A stretch of 64,000 bases of DNA from Persephonella hydrogeniphila (GCF_900215515.1 NZ_OBEI01000002.1:1-64000), one strand, 5' to 3'; positions 44,612-54,024 are shown, counted from the stretch's first letter. Notes: a model not told the origin generated them from the sequence alone. Translations and numbers: made by a program.

Positions 44612-45217
44612 ATGCTTTCTGAAGATATAAAGAATCAGTTAAAAAAGGAGTTTGAAAAGCTTATAGAACCTGTTGAACTTGTCTTTCACAGGGATAACTC
44701 AGAGCTATCTAAAGAGATAGAAGACCTGTTAAGAGAGATATCCTCAGTTTCAGAAAAAATCTACTATAGAGAGAACAGTATTATAGAGTGTTACAGCTAC
44801 CCATGTATAGCCGTCAAAACCATAGAAAAAGATTTCGGTATCAGATTTATGGGAAAACCAGATGGTGGAGAGTTTGATCCTTTTATAAAAACGATTCTGA
44901 TGGTATCAAGAAACGATTATGACCTTACAGAAAGAACTGTTGAACTAATTGAGGAGATAGATAAACAGGTTGATATAAAGATTTTTATAACAAAAGGATG
45001 TGGATGGTGTCCTCCCACCATGCTGAAGATATTCAGTTTTGCACTTGTCAGTGATTTTATTACTGCCACAGCTATAGATTGTTATGCCTTTCAGGAACTT
45101 GCCATAAAGTACAATGTGGCAGCTGTTCCAAAGGTTGTTATAAATGACAGAGTTGAGTTTATTGGCCTCAAAGAAGAAAATGAGATATTAGGACATATAT
45201 TTGGAGCTGTCAGCTGA
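44612..45217 (+). CDS. Thioredoxin/glutaredoxin-fold protein
   Basis: 201 aa. The C-terminal half (about 118-201) is a thioredoxin fold with active site GCGWCPP and the cis-Pro segment VAAVPKVVIND. The N-terminal half resembles the redox-inactive first domain of protein disulfide oxidoreductases (PDO) from thermophiles, where the first CxxC is missing. A GGGAGGAAAG site supports the start. It overlaps dxr by 1 nt (TGATG). A cytoplasmic thiol-disulfide role is inferred. Confidence 0.86.
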   Translation: MLSEDIKNQLKKEFEKLIEPVELVFHRDNSELSKEIEDLLREISSVSEKIYYRENSIIECYSYPCIAVKTIEKDFGIRFMGKPDGGEFDPFIKTILMVSRNDYDLTERTVELIEEIDKQVDIKIFITKGCGWCPPTMLKIFSFALVSDFITATAIDCYAFQELAIKYNVAAVPKVVINDRVEFIGLKEENEILGHIFGAVS

Positions 45218-46338
45218 TGAAAACAATTGCTGTGCTTGGTTCTACCGGCTCAATCGGTACGCAGACATTAGATATAGTACGAAAATACCCAGACAGGCTA
45301 AAAGTAAAACTACTTGCAGCATCAAAAATATCAGACAGACTTCTAAACCAGATAGAAGAGTTTAGACCTGAGTTTGTTTATGTAGCACAGAAAGGAGAGA
45401 TAAAAGGTGTAAATGTTCTTTCAGGTGACGAAGGACTTGAAGAGATGTCTAAGCTTGATATAGATCTGTTTATTAACGGGATTTCAGGTATTGCAGGAAT
45501 AAAACCTACGTATCTGTTACTGAAAAACAGGAAAAAACTTGCAACTGCAAATAAAGAAGCGATTATATGTCTTGGAGAGGTACTAAAAGACACGTACTCA
45601 GAGATACTCCCCATTGACAGTGAACATTCTGCAATATTCCAGTCTATACAGGCTGGTAGAAAAAAAGATATAAAAAGGATAATTTTAACAGCCTCAGGAG
45701 GACCTTTCTGGGACAGAAAAGACCTAAATGGAATCTCTGTTGAGGATGCTCTAAAACATCCTAAATGGAAGATGGGCAAAAAAGTAACCGTTGATAGTGC
45801 AACCCTTATGAACAAAGGTCTCGAGATCATAGAAGCCCATTACCTGTTTAATATCCCCTATGAAAAAATACAGGCTGTTATACATCCCCAGAGTATAGTT
45901 CACGGTCTTGTTGAGTTTATAGATGGATCCATTATTTCTCAGCTTTCCTGTCCTGATATGAGAATACCTATTAGCTATGCGATTTCCTATCCAGAAAGAT
46001 GGGAAACTGGAGCAAAATATTTGGATCTTTTTGAGGTAGGAAGACTTGAATTTTACGAGCCAGATGAAGAAAAATTCCCTCTTTTAAAGATAGCAAAGGA
46101 ATGTGGTAAAAAGGGAAGTTTTTATCCTGTAGTTCTTACTGTAGCAGACGAGCTTGCAGTAAATATGTTTCTAAAAGGAGTTATACAGTTCACAGAAATT
46201 CCATTTGTTGTTGAGAAAATATTACAACAGGCAGATTTTAAAAAACCTGAGAACTACGAGGATGTTATTTTTATCATAGAAGAAACAAAAAATATCTTCA
46301 AAAATCTATACAAAACAGCAGGAGGAAAAATTGCTTAG
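45217..46338 (+). CDS. dxr: 1-deoxy-D-xylulose-5-phosphate reductoisomerase
   Basis: 373 aa; the second MEP-pathway enzyme, which makes 2-C-methyl-D-erythritol-4-P with NADPH. N-terminal GSTGSIGTQTLDIV, the NKEAIICLG segment, the metal-binding LPIDSEHSAIFQ and the ASGGPFW loop are all present. The start overlaps the previous stop, and the stop lies inside rseP. Isoprenoids from here include the undecaprenyl carrier. Confidence 0.96.
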   Translation: MKTIAVLGSTGSIGTQTLDIVRKYPDRLKVKLLAASKISDRLLNQIEEFRPEFVYVAQKGEIKGVNVLSGDEGLEEMSKLDIDLFINGISGIAGIKPTYLLLKNRKKLATANKEAIICLGEVLKDTYSEILPIDSEHSAIFQSIQAGRKKDIKRIILTASGGPFWDRKDLNGISVEDALKHPKWKMGKKVTVDSATLMNKGLEIIEAHYLFNIPYEKIQAVIHPQSIVHGLVEFIDGSIISQLSCPDMRIPISYAISYPERWETGAKYLDLFEVGRLEFYEPDEEKFPLLKIAKECGKKGSFYPVVLTVADELAVNMFLKGVIQFTEIPFVVEKILQQADFKKPENYEDVIFIIEETKNIFKNLYKTAGGKIA

Positions 46339-47665
46339 TTTACTTGCATTCTTGATAATGATTGGAGTTCTCATTACCATACACGAGTTCGGGCATTTTA
46401 TTTTTGCAAGGATATTTGGTGTAAAAGTTGAAGTTTTCTCTATAGGTTTTGGTCCCCCTATATTCAAGTGGAGAGGAAAAGAGACAGTTTACCAGATAGC
46501 TGCAATTCCCCTGGGGGGATATGTAAAAATGTACGGTGAAGACAGTATGACCGAGCCTATACAGGGAGAAACTGAGAAAGAGGCATACCAGGATCCCAGA
46601 TCTTTTGCAGCTAAACCAAGATGGCAGAAGATGTTGATAGCTTTTGCAGGACCTCTTTTTAACATTATTCTTGCTGTTATTCTTGTAGCAGCTGCATATA
46701 TGGTAGGTATCTTTGAGCCAAAATATATGAAAGAACCGGTTGTTGTCGGCTATGTACAGCCAGACACTCCTGCTGCAAAAGCTGGAATCAAACCTTTTGA
46801 CAAAATAGTAGCCGTAGACGGAAAACCTGTAAAAAACTGGAAACAATTTACTGTAGAGATATCGATGAAAGCAGGAATGACCGTTAATGTAGAAATAGAA
46901 AGAAACAAACAGAAAAAACTACTTACACTTCAGATACCTCAAGATATAACAAAACAGCCTATTGGTATATCTCCTCTTATACCACCTAAACTTGGAGATA
47001 TTATACCTGGCTCCCCAGCAGAAAAAGCCGGTTTAAGAAGGGGAGATATAATACTTGCTATAAACGGTAAGCCTGTTAAAAGCTGGTTTGAGATAGTCCA
47101 CATTCTGTCAAAAATAAATGAACCAAAACCTGTAAGTCTTATGGTTAAAAGAGGCAAACAGATATTTACTATAAAGGTAACTCCCCAGTTTAACAAAGAG
47201 ATAGGCAGATATGTGATAGGGATATCCCCTGTGTACGATGCACAGATAAAAAGATACGGTTTTGTTGAAGCATTTGAAAAAAGCATACAAAAAAATATAG
47301 AGATGACAGTTCTCCTATATAACTTTATTAAGGATATTGTGACAGGAGAAAAATCATTTCAGGAGATAAAAAATAATTTAGGAGGTCCTATATCAATAGC
47401 AAAATACGCAGGAGGTGCACTGGAAAGTGGTTTAGGAAATTATTTGTTTATGACAGGCTTTATATCCCTACAGCTTGGATATCTAAATCTTCTTCCTATA
47501 CCTGTTTTAGACGGGGGATTGATCCTTATACTTCTTATAGAAAGTATAATAAGAAGACCACTTCCTGAAAAGGCGAAAGAATGGCTCGCCTATATAGGAT
47601 TTGCCCTTATAGGAACTCTTATGATATTTGCCATATTCAATGATTTTCTCAGGATATTACAATAG
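46331..47665 (+). CDS. rseP: RseP-type site-2 protease
   Basis: 444 aa intramembrane zinc metalloprotease. HEFGH (residues 18-22) lies in TM1. Two PDZ domains follow (around 135-205 and 215-290; GDIIPGSPAEKAGLRRGD), then NLLPIPVLDGGLIL with the third zinc ligand in a C-terminal TM. The start is TTG with GGAGG, 8 nt inside the end of dxr. It cleaves anti-sigma factors or remnant signal peptides in relatives. dxr-rseP adjacency is common. Confidence 0.94.
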   Translation: MLSLLAFLIMIGVLITIHEFGHFIFARIFGVKVEVFSIGFGPPIFKWRGKETVYQIAAIPLGGYVKMYGEDSMTEPIQGETEKEAYQDPRSFAAKPRWQKMLIAFAGPLFNIILAVILVAAAYMVGIFEPKYMKEPVVVGYVQPDTPAAKAGIKPFDKIVAVDGKPVKNWKQFTVEISMKAGMTVNVEIERNKQKKLLTLQIPQDITKQPIGISPLIPPKLGDIIPGSPAEKAGLRRGDIILAINGKPVKSWFEIVHILSKINEPKPVSLMVKRGKQIFTIKVTPQFNKEIGRYVIGISPVYDAQIKRYGFVEAFEKSIQKNIEMTVLLYNFIKDIVTGEKSFQEIKNNLGGPISIAKYAGGALESGLGNYLFMTGFISLQLGYLNLLPIPVLDGGLILILLIESIIRRPLPEKAKEWLAYIGFALIGTLMIFAIFNDFLRILQ

Positions 47666-47709
47666 AAAATATGTTAGAATAAAAAAATATAATACTGCAT
47701 GGAGTTGAG

Positions 47710-48192
47710 ATGGCAAAAACAAGAGTAGGAATAATACTGCTTAGCGGAACGCTTGATAAAGCCATGCCTGCATTTATGCTGGGGACTACAGCTGCTGCAA
47801 TGGGTATGGAGGTAGGTATATTTTTCAGTTTTTACGGTCTTACAGTTATCCATAAAGAAAAGATAAAAAATCTTAAAGTATCTCCTATAGGAAACCCTGC
47901 AATGCCAATGCCTGTTCCTGTTCCACAGATACTGACTGTTATGCCGGGTATGATGGATTTTGCTACAAATATGATGAAGAAGATGATGCAGCAACATAAA
48001 ATACCTTCTATAGAGCAGCTTGTACAGCAGGCATTAGATTTAGATGTAAAACTTTATCCATGCCAGACTGCGATGCAGCTTTTTGGGTTCAAAAAAGAAG
48101 ACCTGATAGAAGGTGTCCAGGAGCCTGTAGGTGCTGCAACATTCCTGAATTTTGTTAATCAGGCAGAAAAACCAATAGTTATGAATTTTTAA
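47710..48192 (+). CDS. DsrE2-like (DsrE/F family) protein
   Basis: 160 aa of the DsrE/peroxiredoxin-like family: N-terminal VGIILLSGTLDKAMPAFMLG, a hydrophobic segment MGMEVGIFFSFYGL, a Met/Pro-rich loop, and a conserved Cys in KLYPCQTAMQLFG. DsrE2 proteins belong to sulfur-transfer sets with Rhd and TusA in sulfur oxidisers. Here no other sulfur-oxidation gene is adjacent, so its exact partner is unknown. Confidence 0.85.
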   Translation: MAKTRVGIILLSGTLDKAMPAFMLGTTAAAMGMEVGIFFSFYGLTVIHKEKIKNLKVSPIGNPAMPMPVPVPQILTVMPGMMDFATNMMKKMMQQHKIPSIEQLVQQALDLDVKLYPCQTAMQLFGFKKEDLIEGVQEPVGAATFLNFVNQAEKPIVMNF

Positions 48193-48575
48193 ATAAAATC
48201 TTTAAGAATAAGAGAGATTATTACAGATATACCCCCCACCGCTGCGAGTATTATTCCCTTTGTCCCGTTTCGGGACACCTTTTTTATTACTTCTGAATTG
48301 ATATCTACAGAGTTTACAGATTTTACAGTGTAAACAGGGATTTTTTTATCCTGTATTTGAAGATAGATTTCTCCTTTTTCCTGTAAAAAGTTTATTCTTT
48401 TTGTTAAATAATATTTGTTATCCACAGTTTCTATTCTGTAAAAATCTGATTTTTTAAGAACCTCCCTGTAGATATCGATCTCTTTTTTCAGGAGAAGAGA
48501 ATAACCGTAAAATATAGAAATAATGCCTCCCAAAAACATCGTATAGAGAAATAAAGAGGTTAACGCTCTTCTCAT
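48189..48575 (-). CDS. Small membrane protein of unknown function
   Basis: 128 aa with two hydrophobic segments (residues 8-28 and about 106-126) and a hydrophilic middle (about 30-100), predicted to be periplasmic. Its start overlaps the cvpA-like stop by 4 nt (ATGA), and its stop overlaps the convergent dsrE2-like stop by 4 nt. It is the last gene of the rpsU-yqeY-cvpA group. I recognise no family. Confidence 0.75.
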   Translation of the reverse strand: MRRALTSLFLYTMFLGGIISIFYGYSLLLKKEIDIYREVLKKSDFYRIETVDNKYYLTKRINFLQEKGEIYLQIQDKKIPVYTVKSVNSVDINSEVIKKVSRNGTKGIILAAVGGISVIISLILKDFI

Positions 48576-49000
48576 CTCTGGAAAAAGGAGATTATTTTAG
48601 AGTTATTTGTCAGATCATAAATTAATTTATTTTTCCCTGAGTAGTACGAGACAAGCAGAACTACAACAAAAAATATAGCAACCCCTCCAAAAGCACCTAT
48701 CAGCCTATCCCACAAGGAAAACTTTTTTTTCCTATACAGAAAACTTTTTACAAAAAAATATAAGATAAAGGATAAACTAAAAAATGTTATTACGACGAGG
48801 GAAAAAGAGAGAAAATCTAAAATAATAGGTGAGGTTTTAAAATACGGGGAAAGAAAAGTTGACAGGTCTTTAGAAAATCTCAGACCTAAAAATATACCTG
48901 CAAAAGCACCTACAGATTTTATAAATAGCTCAACAAATCCCCTATAAGCTCCAACAAGAATAAGGTAAAGCAGCAGTATTAACAGGATAAAATCAATCAT
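48572..49000 (-). CDS. cvpA: CvpA-family membrane protein
   Basis: 142 aa with four hydrophobic segments and the CvpA pattern: the N-terminal YRGFVELFIKSVGAFAGIFLG and the third-helix WDRLIGAFGGVAIFF. CvpA proteins are small inner-membrane proteins tied to envelope stress tolerance and, in E. coli, colicin V production. It directly follows yqeY with no gap. Confidence 0.87.
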   Translation of the reverse strand: MIDFILLILLLYLILVGAYRGFVELFIKSVGAFAGIFLGLRFSKDLSTFLSPYFKTSPIILDFLSFSLVVITFFSLSFILYFFVKSFLYRKKKFSLWDRLIGAFGGVAIFFVVVLLVSYYSGKNKLIYDLTNNSKIISFFQR

Positions 49001-49447
49001 CTAAGACAGTTTTTTCTTTACTATACCGCTTACGGTGCTTCCATCTGCTCTTCCTTTCACTTTTTCCATTACAGCTTTCATCACTTTACCCATATCTTTC
49101 ATAGAGGAAGCACCAAGCTGTGCAATTGTCTCGTCCACTATTTTTTCGATCTCTTCTTCAGATAAAGGTTGGGGGAGGAACTCCTGAACAACTTTTAGCT
49201 CAAACTCCTCTTTTTGTGCAAGATCCTCCCTTCCTGCCTCTCTGTACTGCTTTATAGACTCTTTTCTCTGTTTCGCATATCTCTGGAGAACATCGATTAT
49301 CTCTTCATCTGAAAGCTCTTTCTTCTTATCTATCTGAACTTTTTTTATCTCAGATATAAGCATACGGATCACAGACAATCTATCTTTATCACCGCTCTTC
49401 ATTGCGGTTTTCATATCTTCTTGAAGCTTCTTAAGAAGCTCTGCCAT
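49001..49447 (-). CDS. yqeY: GatB/YqeY domain protein
   Basis: 148 aa. The family shape is complete: an N-terminal helical bundle (LQEDMKTAMKSGDKDRLSV), the AKQRKESIKQYREAGR motif, and the tail with GRADGSTVSGIVKKKL. It resembles the tRNA-binding tail of the GatB amidotransferase subunit; the stand-alone function is poorly known. It sits between rpsU and cvpA, a neighbourhood seen in many bacteria. Confidence 0.94.
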   Translation of the reverse strand: MAELLKKLQEDMKTAMKSGDKDRLSVIRMLISEIKKVQIDKKKELSDEEIIDVLQRYAKQRKESIKQYREAGREDLAQKEEFELKVVQEFLPQPLSEEEIEKIVDETIAQLGASSMKDMGKVMKAVMEKVKGRADGSTVSGIVKKKLS

Positions 49448-49457
49448 TATCTACTCC

Positions 49458-49658
49458 TTATAAAAGACCTTTTTTCTTAAGGGCTTTTATTAATCTTTTT
49501 CTGGCTGCTCTCTGTTTTCTTTTTCTTTTTACAGAAGGTTTTTCGTAAAACTCTCTTCTCTTCATCTCTGTTATTATTCCTTCCTTTTCACATATCTTCT
49601 TGAACCTTTTTAAAGCTTTCTCAAAACTTTCACCTTCTTGAATTTTCACTACTGCCAT
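49458..49658 (-). CDS. rpsU: 30S ribosomal protein S21
   Basis: 66 aa, strongly basic. The S21 motifs are [20 protein letters not shown] and [18 protein letters not shown]. It has a strong AAAGGAGGAG site. It starts the minus-strand rpsU-yqeY-cvpA group. The 125-nt gap upstream contains AT-rich promoter-like sequence (TTGACT and TATAAA with unusual spacing) that I do not call. Confidence 0.97.
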   Translation of the reverse strand: MAVVKIQEGESFEKALKRFKKICEKEGIITEMKRREFYEKPSVKRKRKQRAARKRLIKALKKKGLL

Positions 49659-49783
49659 GTAAAATCACTCCTCCTTTTTTGAATTTTTTTACACATCTTT
49701 ATAGAATAAAACAGTACCGTTTTTAAAGTCAATTTTTTCTGCTGTAAATATAAACCATTTGAGAAATTTTACCACACAGATAA

Positions 49784-51166
49784 TCAATTGGTGATTGCCT
49801 CAAGGTCGTATCTTATATCAGATAAATTTCGGATTATTCCTTCTAACGCATCCTGCAACAGATGCTCTTTTTCTACAAGTCCAGATAGAGGCTCTTCTAT
49901 AGACATTATGTCGTATTTCGTCTGGCTGACAAGAGACTTTACATGGTTGAATATGTTCTGGAAGTTACTCCCAGAATAATAACCGGCTTCTATAAGTCCC
50001 CGGAAATATATAGCCTCTAATTCTTCGATCAGTGTTCTCAGTTTTCCCAACATCTTTTTTAACCGGTTGATTGAATCGAGACTTTCAGAAAATACACTGG
50101 ATAACTCTGTAAAATTTTGATAGGATGCCGAGATAAGATACAGGAAGTTTTTGATATCTTTTTTTATCTCGTCCTGTATACAGCCGTTTATATGCTCTGT
50201 TTTAGAATTAAGGAAGTCTGCAAACATGATAATCTGGAGCTTTGAGAGGAAAACATTGAATATGATCTCTTTTATTTCTTTTGAAAGTCTTTCAATATGC
50301 CCTTTCATCTGACCTATTATTTTATTTTCCTCTTCAGAGTTTTTTCTCATCTCATAGGAGATAACAGAAAAAACAGCCCCCTCACTTCCCAGTCTGAGAG
50401 ATTCTATCGAAGAATTCAGCGCTGTAAGTCTTATCTCGTTTGTTATTGAGAATATCTTTTCTGATTTTTGAGAAAATAGATTGTCTATATACTCAAAGTG
50501 GGATAGGAGAGAAAAGAAACCTTTTGTAGCAGTTTCAAGGTTTTTTAGTTTTTTCAGTATGTCTTTTATGTACAGTGAGCTTTCTTCTAACACAAAAAAA
50601 TCAGGATTTATTTTTATCTGGAGAATATCAGATTTATCTTTCATCTCGGCTATAAAAATATCTTTCATAAAATCATCATAGCTATCATAACCCAATTTTT
50701 TTAATGTATCCATAAGTAGAGAGAAAGAAGCCTCCATTCCTCCTTCCTTTTCTGCCTGAAGGAGCAGTTCATACAGTTTTGAAACCTTATCAAGATTCTC
50801 TGTGGTAGGTTTTATTCTGATTGATAAATATTCAACAATATCCCCTTCTTTATTCCTCACAGGAAAAACTGTTGCAAGAACCCAGTAGTAACTTCCATCC
50901 TTTGCCATATTTTTTACATATGCAACTATTACTTTACCAGACTGGATGTAATCCCATAAAAGTTTAAAAACTATCTTCGGCATGTCTGGATGTCTTATTA
51001 TGTTATGAGGGCTTCCTATAAGCTCATCCATTGAGTATTTGCTTACCCTCTGAAAAACATCATTTCCTGAAAGAATAATACCCTTCAGGTCTGTACTGGA
51101 AAAAAATATTTCTTCAGGTCTGAATTCAGACTCCCGATTTATAGGTTGTGGTCTGTTTCTCCCCAT
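49784..51166 (-). CDS. PAS-domain energy/aerotaxis-type sensory protein
   Basis: 460 aa, soluble. An N-terminal PAS domain (residues 16-115) closely follows the Aer pattern: SKYSMDELIGSPHNIIRHPD and a YYWVLATVFPV strand. The remainder is helical with a diverged chemoreceptor-like segment (RLTALNSSIESLRLGSEGAV, residues about 248-267), but I cannot see the canonical hairpin tip. No TM segment is present. It may be a degenerate or unusual cytoplasmic chemoreceptor. Confidence 0.82.
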   Translation of the reverse strand: MGRNRPQPINRESEFRPEEIFFSSTDLKGIILSGNDVFQRVSKYSMDELIGSPHNIIRHPDMPKIVFKLLWDYIQSGKVIVAYVKNMAKDGSYYWVLATVFPVRNKEGDIVEYLSIRIKPTTENLDKVSKLYELLLQAEKEGGMEASFSLLMDTLKKLGYDSYDDFMKDIFIAEMKDKSDILQIKINPDFFVLEESSLYIKDILKKLKNLETATKGFFSLLSHFEYIDNLFSQKSEKIFSITNEIRLTALNSSIESLRLGSEGAVFSVISYEMRKNSEEENKIIGQMKGHIERLSKEIKEIIFNVFLSKLQIIMFADFLNSKTEHINGCIQDEIKKDIKNFLYLISASYQNFTELSSVFSESLDSINRLKKMLGKLRTLIEELEAIYFRGLIEAGYYSGSNFQNIFNHVKSLVSQTKYDIMSIEEPLSGLVEKEHLLQDALEGIIRNLSDIRYDLEAITN

Positions 51167-51256
51167 CTCTTTTCCTTTATAGATTTTTTATTAATGTTCG
51201 GATTATTTGAGAAAATGTTTATCTGAATATTTATTTTCCTGTATTTTGAATAACTT

Positions 51257-51577
51257 TTATATTTTTTCGACCTGATATACATCTTCTTTGTCTTCGTAGT
51301 AAAGTACTATCTGAAATATAGACAGATTACGGAGAATTTCCATAAGCTTTTCATCTTTTACTTTTAGATATTTTCTTTCTGCAGTAAGATCTTCTACAAA
51401 TTCTGAAGGTAAGGTTTCTACAGAAAAGATCTCTTTCTCTGTTCTCCATATACGGTTAATTATCCCCATGTAGGGATGTTCTTGAAGTTCTATAGGGAAC
51501 ATAGATACTATCTGTTGAGGGGTAACTGTGATTTCAAGCTCTGTAGGATAAGTTCTTTTAAGCCTAAACTTACTCAA
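51257..51577 (-). CDS. Hypothetical protein
   Basis: 106 aa, mixed alpha/beta, with no signal peptide or TM segment. Two charged strands flank a LSIFQIVLYYEDKED segment near the C terminus. It lies just downstream of ahpC behind a terminator hairpin, so it may be expressed by read-through. I recognise no family. Confidence 0.65.
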   Translation of the reverse strand: MSKFRLKRTYPTELEITVTPQQIVSMFPIELQEHPYMGIINRIWRTEKEIFSVETLPSEFVEDLTAERKYLKVKDEKLMEILRNLSIFQIVLYYEDKEDVYQVEKI

Positions 51578-51590
51578 ATCTATTCCTTAT

Positions 51591-51618
51591 AAAAGCCCCC
51601 AATGGGGGGCTGTTTTTT
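51591..51618 (-). terminator. Rho-independent terminator after ahpC
   Basis: The stem GCCCCC/GGGGGC with a 4-nt loop begins directly after the ahpC stop and is followed by TTTT on the minus strand. The plus strand has six T on its other side, so it could work in both directions. Confidence 0.8.
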
Positions 51619-52219
51619 ATTCGTTAAGTGCTTCGTAAACGTGTCCTACAAGCTCTTCTGAAGGCTTGAGTGTTTTCTTACCAGGCTCCCATTTTGCAGG
51701 GCAGGCTTCTTCAGGATGACCAATAAGATAAGCATTTGCTTTCATCTTTCTAAGAAGCTCATCTGCGTTCCTTCCTACATTGTAGAAGTTTACTTCGGAA
51801 CCTACAAGTTTTCCTTCAGGAGATATTATAAATGTTCCTCTCAGTGCGAGACCTGTGTTTTCATCATAAACACCAAACATCCTTGAAACAGCACCTGTAG
51901 GATCAGCACCCATAGGGTATTTTACATTTTCAAGAAGTTTTTCATCTCTGTGCCATGCAAGATGAACAAATTTTGTATCTGTGGATACAGATACCACTTC
52001 AGCCCCAAGCTCCTTTAGCTGTGGATATACTTCTGCAAGGTCTGCAAGTTCTGTAGGACAAACAAATGTAAAATCTGCTGGATAGAAGAATAAGATGGTC
52101 CACTTACCTTCTTCCTTTGCTTTCTTTAGAGAGAAAACTCCAAATTTTCCTGTTTCTGGTTCGTAAGTTTCCATTTCAAAATCAGGAACTTCCTGACCTA
52201 CTAAAATTATTTCTGACAT
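51617..52219 (-). CDS. ahpC: 2-Cys peroxiredoxin (AhpC/Prx)
   Basis: 200 aa. The peroxidatic Cys is in FYPADFTFVCPTELADL (about residue 51), and a resolving Cys lies in the C-terminal EEACPAKWEPG. It reduces H2O2 and organic hydroperoxides in the cytoplasm. The ribosome site AAGGAGG is strong. A TATAAT box with an overlapping Fur-like palindrome lies upstream, and a hairpin terminator follows. Confidence 0.96.
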   Translation of the reverse strand: MSEIILVGQEVPDFEMETYEPETGKFGVFSLKKAKEEGKWTILFFYPADFTFVCPTELADLAEVYPQLKELGAEVVSVSTDTKFVHLAWHRDEKLLENVKYPMGADPTGAVSRMFGVYDENTGLALRGTFIISPEGKLVGSEVNFYNVGRNADELLRKMKANAYLIGHPEEACPAKWEPGKKTLKPSEELVGHVYEALNE

Positions 52220-52274
52220 CTTTCTTACCTCCTTGTTTTTCTTTTTAAGTAATTGGTAAATATGTTAGATACTT

Positions 52275-52297
52275 ATTATAAATGATACCTATTCTCA
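52275..52297 (-). promoter_or_regulatory. ahpC promoter with Fur/PerR-like box
   Basis: On the minus strand TGAGAATAGGTATCA (52297-52283) is followed by TATAAT (52280-52275). The 15-mer agrees with the 7-1-7 Fur consensus (TGATAATnATTATCA) at about 11 of 14 arm positions. It lies between -35 and -10, a typical place for a repressor of a peroxide or iron response gene. Confidence 0.5.
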
Positions 52298-52314
52298 ATT
52301 TAAAGGGGAATGAT

Positions 52315-54024
52315 TTATCTCATATCTGATACAGATATATCTTTCAGAATGAAATCTACTGTTGTCTTCCCATTCCAGTTTGATATTTTAGGAGTGTAGA
52401 CAACATTTATATACATACCTACAGAAAGCTTTTTCATCTTATCCCCGTAGTTCCACCACAGAGCTGAAAATGCATTTTTGTTTCTGTCTTGCAGCCAGAA
52501 TTTTAGATGCTGGTTTGCTGGACCTACAGTCATAAAATCTGATATTCTCAGATTTTTAGCCATAAAACATGGGTACGGATTTCCTTCCCCAAAAGGCTCT
52601 AATATCTCAAGATGCTTCACTTTTTCTGCCGTCCAGTACGAAAGGGGAACTTCCATATCTATCTCTATTACCGGTGTACTTTCTTCTGTAGAAAGATTCT
52701 GAACAGAATTAAACAGTACCTCCTTTAGTTTAGGTATATTTTTTGTAGGTATCGTAAGCCCAGCTGCAAGTGAATGACCACCAAACTTATCAAAAAGATA
52801 AGAATGTTTTTCCATTATCTCAAATATATTTACAGATGGTATGCTCCTTGCAGAGCCTATAGCCTTACCATTTTTTACAGATAAGACGACAGCAGGTACC
52901 TTGTATTTTTCAACAAGTCTCCCGGCAACAATACCTACTATACCTGGATGCCAGTTTTCATCGGCGACTACTATACTGTTTATCTCTTTTTCTTTTTTTA
53001 GTTTTATCTGTGTTTCTTTAAATGCATGTTCTGTAAGTTTCTGTCTTTTTCTATTTAAAAATTCAAGTTCAGAGCTGAGTAGCTTTCCTGTAGACTCTTT
53101 TCTTGTTATAAGCAGTTTTACAGCCTTTTTAGCATCGTCAAGCCGTCCTGCTGCATTCAGTCTGGGGGCTATATTAAAGCCTATCTCAAAGGTGGAAACT
53201 TCTTTTATAGATAGACTTTCAAGTAAAGCCTTTATTCCCGGTCTTTGTTTTTTATTCAGTTCTTCTGTTCCTTTTTTAACAAAAATTCTGTTTATTAAAG
53301 ATAAAGGAACTACATCAGCAACTGTACCAATAGCAACGATATCAAGGTAAGGCTTCAGTCTGATATCAAGATTCAGCAGTCTTCTTAACATTATTATTAG
53401 ATAGAATGCTATTCCTACAGAAGCAAGATGTTTAAATAAGGGGTTTATATCCGGATGAAGTTTTGGATTTAGAATTGTGATATCTTTAGACTTCCATTCA
53501 GGATCAGAAGGTTCATGGTGATCTAAAACAAAAACCTGAAGTCCAAGTTTTCTTGCATACACAAGTTCTTCATGGGCATTTGTTCCACTATCAACTACTA
53601 TCAGAACATCTGATATCTCACTTATTTTTTTTATAGCCCTTTTGTTAAGACCGTATCCTTCATGGAATCTGCTGGGTATGTAGTATCTAACATCAACCCC
53701 TATATCCCTGAAAAAATTAACGAGAAGGGCAGTACTGGTAACTCCATCTGCATCATAATCGCCGTATATAGCGATCTTCTTTTTCTTTTTTATAAGCTCG
53801 GAAAGTTTAAAAGAGATCGTGTCTAAATCTTTAAAGAGCTGGGGATCAAGAAGTTTTTTTAAGGAGGGGTATATGCTATCTTCATCGAAGTTACTATCAA
53901 ACAGTTCTTTTCTGTTGTAAATCAGCTGAGCAAGGACATAGCCGTATTTTTTTATTAAATCTTCAGGAGCTTTATTTTTCTCCTCTAATAGTATCCATTT
54001 TCTACCTGTTAAACCGGTAATCAT
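52315..54024 (-). CDS. recJ: Single-stranded-DNA-specific exonuclease RecJ
   Basis: 569 aa DHH-family 5'-3' exonuclease used in recombination and repair. Motifs: IYGDYDADGVTST, VVDSGTNAHEE, VLDHHEPSD (DHH), and the DHHA1 motif KFGGHSLAAGLTI. The C-terminal OB-like domain is present (NQHLKFWLQDRNKNAFSALW), so it is full length. Confidence 0.96.
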   Translation of the reverse strand: MITGLTGRKWILLEEKNKAPEDLIKKYGYVLAQLIYNRKELFDSNFDEDSIYPSLKKLLDPQLFKDLDTISFKLSELIKKKKKIAIYGDYDADGVTSTALLVNFFRDIGVDVRYYIPSRFHEGYGLNKRAIKKISEISDVLIVVDSGTNAHEELVYARKLGLQVFVLDHHEPSDPEWKSKDITILNPKLHPDINPLFKHLASVGIAFYLIIMLRRLLNLDIRLKPYLDIVAIGTVADVVPLSLINRIFVKKGTEELNKKQRPGIKALLESLSIKEVSTFEIGFNIAPRLNAAGRLDDAKKAVKLLITRKESTGKLLSSELEFLNRKRQKLTEHAFKETQIKLKKEKEINSIVVADENWHPGIVGIVAGRLVEKYKVPAVVLSVKNGKAIGSARSIPSVNIFEIMEKHSYLFDKFGGHSLAAGLTIPTKNIPKLKEVLFNSVQNLSTEESTPVIEIDMEVPLSYWTAEKVKHLEILEPFGEGNPYPCFMAKNLRISDFMTVGPANQHLKFWLQDRNKNAFSALWWNYGDKMKKLSVGMYINVVYTPKISNWNGKTTVDFILKDISVSDMR

